Below are positions 5,724 to 8,246 of a DNA stretch of 8,246 nucleotides, piece after piece. The notes beneath the pieces were generated by a model, which was given only the letters and a program-made list of their open reading frames with translations, was not told where the DNA came from and did not search any database. The stretch is from assembly GCA_007135015.1 (NCBI GenBank), contig SLJS01000260.1, forward strand, positions 1 through 8,246, written 5' to 3'. Numbering within the stretch: position 1 is the stretch's first letter; each line of letters opens with the position of its first letter. This DNA comes from Alcanivorax sp. GTDB lineage: Bacteria; Pseudomonadota; Gammaproteobacteria; Pseudomonadales; Alcanivoracaceae. A program made the translations under genes and the position numbers.

Positions 5724-6974
5724 ATGAACACGGGAAAACTTCGGGAGGAGCGCCTGGGCCAGTACGTTGCGTACCGGGATCGCCTTGCCCGGGCGCTTGT
5801 GCTGCAGCATCTCGGGAATCTTTCCCGGGGCAGTCTTTCGATATCAGAGCCCGATGGCAACCATCTGGTGCTCGGGCATGGACAGCCGGCCGGTGCGTTG
5901 CGCATCCACGACTGGCGCACCTACGCGATGATGGCCACCGGCGGAACCAACGGCGCCGCCGAAGCCTGGATGGACGGGCTCTGGGACAGCGATTCGCTTG
6001 TGGACGTGATACGTTTCTTTGCCGCCAATGTTCGACCGCTGTCTCCGCTGCGGCGCGAACTCGCGCGCATGACGCTGCCGGTACGTGCGCTGGCGCACTT
6101 CATGCGCCGTAATTCGCTGTCCGGCTCGCGTCGCAATATCGCCGCCCATTATGACCTGGGCAACGATTTCTTCCGGCTGTTTCTCGACTCGCGGATGATG
6201 TACTCCAGCGCGGTATTTCCCCGGCCGGACGCATCGCTGGAAGAGGCTTCCACGTACAAGCTCGATCGCATCTGTACGCAGCTGGGCCTGGAGCCCGGAT
6301 TGCATCTGCTGGAGATCGGCACCGGCTGGGGAGGGCTGGCGATTCACGCGGCGCGGCATTACGGTTGCCGGGTGACTACCACCACCATTTCCCGGGAGCA
6401 GTACCTGCATGCCTGCCGCCGGGTGCGGGAGGAGGGCCTGGAAGGGCGGGTGACCGTGCTGGAGCAGGACTACCGTCTGTTGCGGGGCCGCTATGACCGC
6501 ATTGTGTCCGTGGAAATGATCGAGGCAGTGGGCGCGGACTATCTTCCTGTTTATTTCCGCAGACTCGGCGAACTGCTCCGGCCCGGGGGGCTGTTGCTGT
6601 TGCAGGCAATTACCATTCCCCACGAGCGTTACCATGAGGCGCGCTGGCGGATCGATTTCATCAAGCGCTACATCTTTCCCGGCGGGTTTCTGCCTTCAGT
6701 TCGGGTCATGGAACAAAACCTGTCGCGGTACGCCGGGCTCAGCACCCTGCATCGGGAAGAGATCGGCATGGATTACGCTCGCACCTTGCGGCACTGGCGC
6801 CAGCGGTTTCTGCGCGCCGGGGCGGAGGTGGAGGCACAGGGCTTTGACGCGCGCTTTCGGCGCATGTGGGAATACTACCTGTGTTATTGCGAGGGTGCCT
6901 TCCGGGAGCGGGCCATCGGTACCGTGCAGTTGCTGGCGGGTGGCCGGGCTGGCGAACATTCCCGGGGTAGTTGA
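5724..6974 (+). CDS. Cyclopropane-fatty-acyl-phospholipid synthase family methyltransferase
   Basis: A 416-residue SAM-dependent enzyme of the Cfa family (COG2230). These proteins transfer a methyl or methylene group to the double bond of acyl chains in membrane phospholipids. The lead segment NIAAHYDLGNDFF (138-150) is a family hallmark. SAM motif I is LLEIGTGWGG (195-204). VSVEMIEAVG (261-270), IKRYIFPGGFLPSV (313-326) and YYLCYCEGAFRERAIG (384-399) follow. Compared from memory with E. coli Cfa, C389 (for C354), E267 (E239), I296 (I268) and Y351 (Y317) are kept, but S162 replaces C139 and Q294 replaces H266, two bicarbonate ligands. The residue after E267 is also changed (A for H). The fold and SAM use are secure, but the product may be a methylated, unsaturated or furan-type chain rather than a cyclopropane. 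It is the last gene of the operon, 12 bases after DUF1365, and a hairpin follows its stop. Confidence 0.9.
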   Translation: MNTGKLREERLGQYVAYRDRLARALVLQHLGNLSRGSLSISEPDGNHLVLGHGQPAGALRIHDWRTYAMMATGGTNGAAEAWMDGLWDSDSLVDVIRFFAANVRPLSPLRRELARMTLPVRALAHFMRRNSLSGSRRNIAAHYDLGNDFFRLFLDSRMMYSSAVFPRPDASLEEASTYKLDRICTQLGLEPGLHLLEIGTGWGGLAIHAARHYGCRVTTTTISREQYLHACRRVREEGLEGRVTVLEQDYRLLRGRYDRIVSVEMIEAVGADYLPVYFRRLGELLRPGGLLLLQAITIPHERYHEARWRIDFIKRYIFPGGFLPSVRVMEQNLSRYAGLSTLHREEIGMDYARTLRHWRQRFLRAGAEVEAQGFDARFRRMWEYYLCYCEGAFRERAIGTVQLLAGGRAGEHSRGS

Positions 6975-6976
6975 AA

Positions 6977-6999
6977 GACGCGCTTCGCGTCACCATTTT
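6977..6999 (+). terminator. Probable weak terminator after the operon
   Basis: GACGCG (6977-6982) pairs perfectly with CGCGTC (6986-6991) across a CTT loop, three bases after the Cfa-like stop codon. A short T-run (6996-6999) follows after four bases. The stem is GC-rich but only 6 bp and the T-run is short, so termination may be partial, leaving some read-through into nadA. Confidence 0.45.
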
Positions 7000-7020
7000 A
7001 CGTATACAGGATGTACACGT
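7000..7020. repeat. 21-bp imperfect palindrome containing TGTACA
   Basis: ACGTATACA (7000-7008), spacer GGA, TGTACACGT (7012-7020): the arms match at 8 of 9 positions. This AT-richer element stands out from its GC-rich surroundings. Such symmetry is typical of a dimeric regulator site. A run of five T (7025-7029) follows, so as RNA it could also be a weak second terminator hairpin with an A-C mismatch. Confidence 0.45.
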
Positions 7021-7053
7021 CGTGTTTTTGGCGGCGGGCCAGCCAAGCCGGGT

Positions 7054-7059
7054 TATGCT
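7054..7059 (+). promoter_or_regulatory. Possible -10 element for nadA
   Basis: TATGCT at 7054-7059 (within GGTTATGCTAGG) resembles a -10 hexamer about 100 bases before the nadA start. No convincing -35 lies 16-18 bases upstream; the nearest, TTGGCG at 7028-7033, is 20 bases away. A second AT-rich hexamer, GATAAT at 7094-7099, also lacks a -35. Confidence 0.25.
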
Positions 7060-7128
7060 AGGCTTTGCGGCCCGCGGGCCTGCCCGGGTATGGGATAATA
7101 CCGGCGGGTCGAATGCAAAGTGGTTTCA

Positions 7129-7145
7129 GGGGAGCCCGGCTCCCC
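7129..7145 (+). promoter_or_regulatory. Leader hairpin just upstream of nadA
   Basis: GGGGAGC (7129-7135) pairs perfectly with GCTCCCC (7139-7145) across a CCG loop, 12 bases before the nadA ATG. The left arm contains GGGGAG, the best Shine-Dalgarno-like run in the leader, so the stem could hide it. The remaining purine stretch, GGAAGG at 7150-7155, is only two bases from the ATG. No T-run follows, so it is not an intrinsic terminator. I do not recognise a riboswitch here. Confidence 0.35.
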
Positions 7146-7157
7146 GGGCGGAAGGCT

Positions 7158-8201
7158 ATGACTGCTGAAGCAAGAGAAGTGGTGCGCACCCATCTGGAGA
7201 TGGCCCGGCCGGCGGCGGAGCTGGACGAGGCCACGCGCCGGATGTATCGCAGCCGGATTGCGGAATTGTTGCGCGAGCGTAATGCCGTGCTGGTGGCGCA
7301 TTACTACACCGATCCCGATATCCAGGCCCTGGCGGAGGAAACCGGCGGTTGTGTGTCGGATTCGCTGGAAATGGCCCGTTTCGGCAAGGAGCATCCCGCC
7401 TCCACGCTGGTGGTGGCCGGTGTGCGTTTCATGGGCGAGACCGCTAAGATCCTCAGCCCGGAAAAACGGGTGTTCATGCCCGAGCTGGAAGCGACCTGCT
7501 CGCTGGATATCGGCTGCCCCCCGGAAGAGTTTTCCCGTTTCTGTGATGCGCACCCGGACCGCACCGTGGTGGTCTATGCCAACACTTCGGCGGCGGTAAA
7601 GGCCCGTGCCGACTGGGTGGTGACTTCAAGCATCGCCGTGGATCTGGTCGATTACCTGGATCAGCGTGGCGAGCGGATTCTCTGGGCTCCGGACAAGCAC
7701 CTGGGCCACTATGTGGCGCGGGAAACCGGCGCCGATGTGCTTTGCTGGGATGGTGCCTGCATTGTCCATGAAGAATTCAAGGCGAAGGGCATCCTGGATC
7801 TGAAGGAAGCCTGGCCCGATGCGGCGGTGCTGGTGCATCCGGAATCGCCGGAGCCGGTGGTGGAAATCGCCGATGTGGTGGGCTCCACCTCGCAGCTGAT
7901 CCGGGCCGCCACCGAGCTGCCCAACGAGACCTTTATCGTGGCCACGGACCGGGGCATCTTCTACAAGATGCAGCAGCTGGCTCCGGAGAAGACCTTCATG
8001 GAGGCCCCAACAGCGGGCAGCGGGGCCACCTGCCGCAGTTGCGCGCACTGTCCCTGGATGGCCATGAACGGCCTGGAAAACCTCTACCGGGTGCTGGCCG
8101 ATGAAAATGGCGCCGGTCAGGAAATCTTCGTGGACGAGGAACTGGCCAGGCAGGCGATGATTCCCCTCAACCGTATGCTCGAATTCAGCGCTTCGCGCTA
8201 G
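7158..8201 (+). CDS. nadA: Quinolinate synthase
   Basis: NadA, 347 residues, condenses iminoaspartate with dihydroxyacetone phosphate to quinolinate in de novo NAD synthesis, using an oxygen-sensitive [4Fe-4S] cluster. The three cluster cysteines match E. coli C113, C200 and C297 with a one-residue shift: C114 (in EATCSLDIGCP), C201 (in WDGACIVHEEF) and C298, the last of the CxxCxxC at 292-298. Other hallmarks are VAHYYTDPDIQ (46-56), YANTSAAVKA (140-149), PDKHLG (178-183), VHPES (226-230), GSTSQL (242-247) and TDRGIFYKM (263-271). ATG 7158 gives a length and lead-in to VAHYY like E. coli NadA. Upstream in-frame TTG 7065 and downstream ATG 7200 are less likely. The partners nadB and nadC are not in the window, so it appears to be transcribed alone or with a gene beyond the right edge. 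Confidence 0.97.
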   Translation: MTAEAREVVRTHLEMARPAAELDEATRRMYRSRIAELLRERNAVLVAHYYTDPDIQALAEETGGCVSDSLEMARFGKEHPASTLVVAGVRFMGETAKILSPEKRVFMPELEATCSLDIGCPPEEFSRFCDAHPDRTVVVYANTSAAVKARADWVVTSSIAVDLVDYLDQRGERILWAPDKHLGHYVARETGADVLCWDGACIVHEEFKAKGILDLKEAWPDAAVLVHPESPEPVVEIADVVGSTSQLIRAATELPNETFIVATDRGIFYKMQQLAPEKTFMEAPTAGSGATCRSCAHCPWMAMNGLENLYRVLADENGAGQEIFVDEELARQAMIPLNRMLEFSASR

Positions 8202-8220
8202 AGCGGCCCTTCGGGCCGCT
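8187..8220 (+). terminator. Tandem hairpins at the end of nadA
   Basis: Two perfect hairpins with TTC loops follow each other with two bases between. The first is AGCGC/GCGCT (8187-8199), inside the last codons of nadA. The second is AGCGGCCC/GGGCCGCT (8202-8220), starting one base after the stop. The 8-bp stem is strong, but no T-run follows, so it may be a Rho-assisted terminator or an mRNA 3'-end stabiliser rather than a classical intrinsic terminator. Confidence 0.5.
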
Positions 8221-8224
8221 GCCG

Positions 8225-8244
8225 CGGGCTACGGGCTTCGGGCT
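8225..8244. repeat. Heptad repeat CGGGCTN, three copies, cut by window end
   Basis: CGGGCT occurs at 8225-8230, 8232-8237 and 8239-8244, exactly seven bases apart, with a variable seventh base. It begins right after the nadA hairpins and probably continues beyond position 8246, so its full length is not visible. Confidence 0.5.
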
Positions 8245-8246
8245 GC

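Noticed and set aside
5844..6635. Long minus-strand open frame opposite the Cfa-like gene
   Set aside because: Antisense shadow of a well-supported gene, without motifs.
7065..7157. NadA N-terminal extension from TTG 7065
   Set aside because: The extra 31 residues have no counterpart in E. coli NadA, and the region holds candidate promoter and hairpin elements.

Overview
The window is GC-rich bacterial chromosome with eight genes, all on the + strand and tightly packed. There is no sign of phage, insertion sequences, CRISPR or RNA genes. Gene content suggests a GC-rich proteobacterium, most likely a gammaproteobacterium: a Tat-type secreted L,D-transpeptidase, a light-response operon around a class I photolyase, and a NadA with an E. 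coli-like N-terminus. The species cannot be named from the sequence.

Layout. (1) 22-588: small secreted YkuD-type L,D-transpeptidase. (2) 667-1239: DUF2452 protein of unknown function behind its own candidate promoter. (3) 1329-6974: a compact five-gene operon. In order it holds a DUF523-DUF1722 fusion protein (RudS-type tRNA 4-thiouridine desulfidase), CPD photolyase PhrB, a COG2907-type FAD-dependent oxidoreductase, a DUF1365 protein and a Cfa-like SAM-dependent fatty-acyl methyltransferase. The first four genes are linked by 4-base stop/start overlaps (ATGA, GTGA, TTGA); the last follows after 12 bases with a clear GGAGG ribosome binding site. (4) 6975-7157: spacer with a short terminator-like hairpin, a 21-bp imperfect palindrome, a possible -10 element and a strong leader hairpin. 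(5) 7158-8201: nadA, quinolinate synthase, followed by tandem hairpins and a heptad repeat cut off by the window end.

How the genes work together. The central operon reads as one light/UV (and probably singlet-oxygen) response unit. RudS would strip the near-UV-absorbing sulfur from tRNA 4-thiouridine, and PhrB would repair cyclobutane pyrimidine dimers in DNA. The FAD oxidoreductase, DUF1365 protein and Cfa-like enzyme would modify unsaturated acyl chains of membrane phospholipids. The operon thus covers tRNA, DNA and lipid, the three main cellular targets of light. The Cfa-like protein appears to have lost two of the residues that bind bicarbonate in E. coli Cfa, so its product may not be an ordinary cyclopropane fatty acid. 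No regulator of the known photolyase-operon types (LitR/CarH MerR family, or RpoE-ChrR) lies in the window.

The remaining genes are ordinary housekeeping or poorly characterised genes. The least certain calls are the promoters and operators, which were read by eye.
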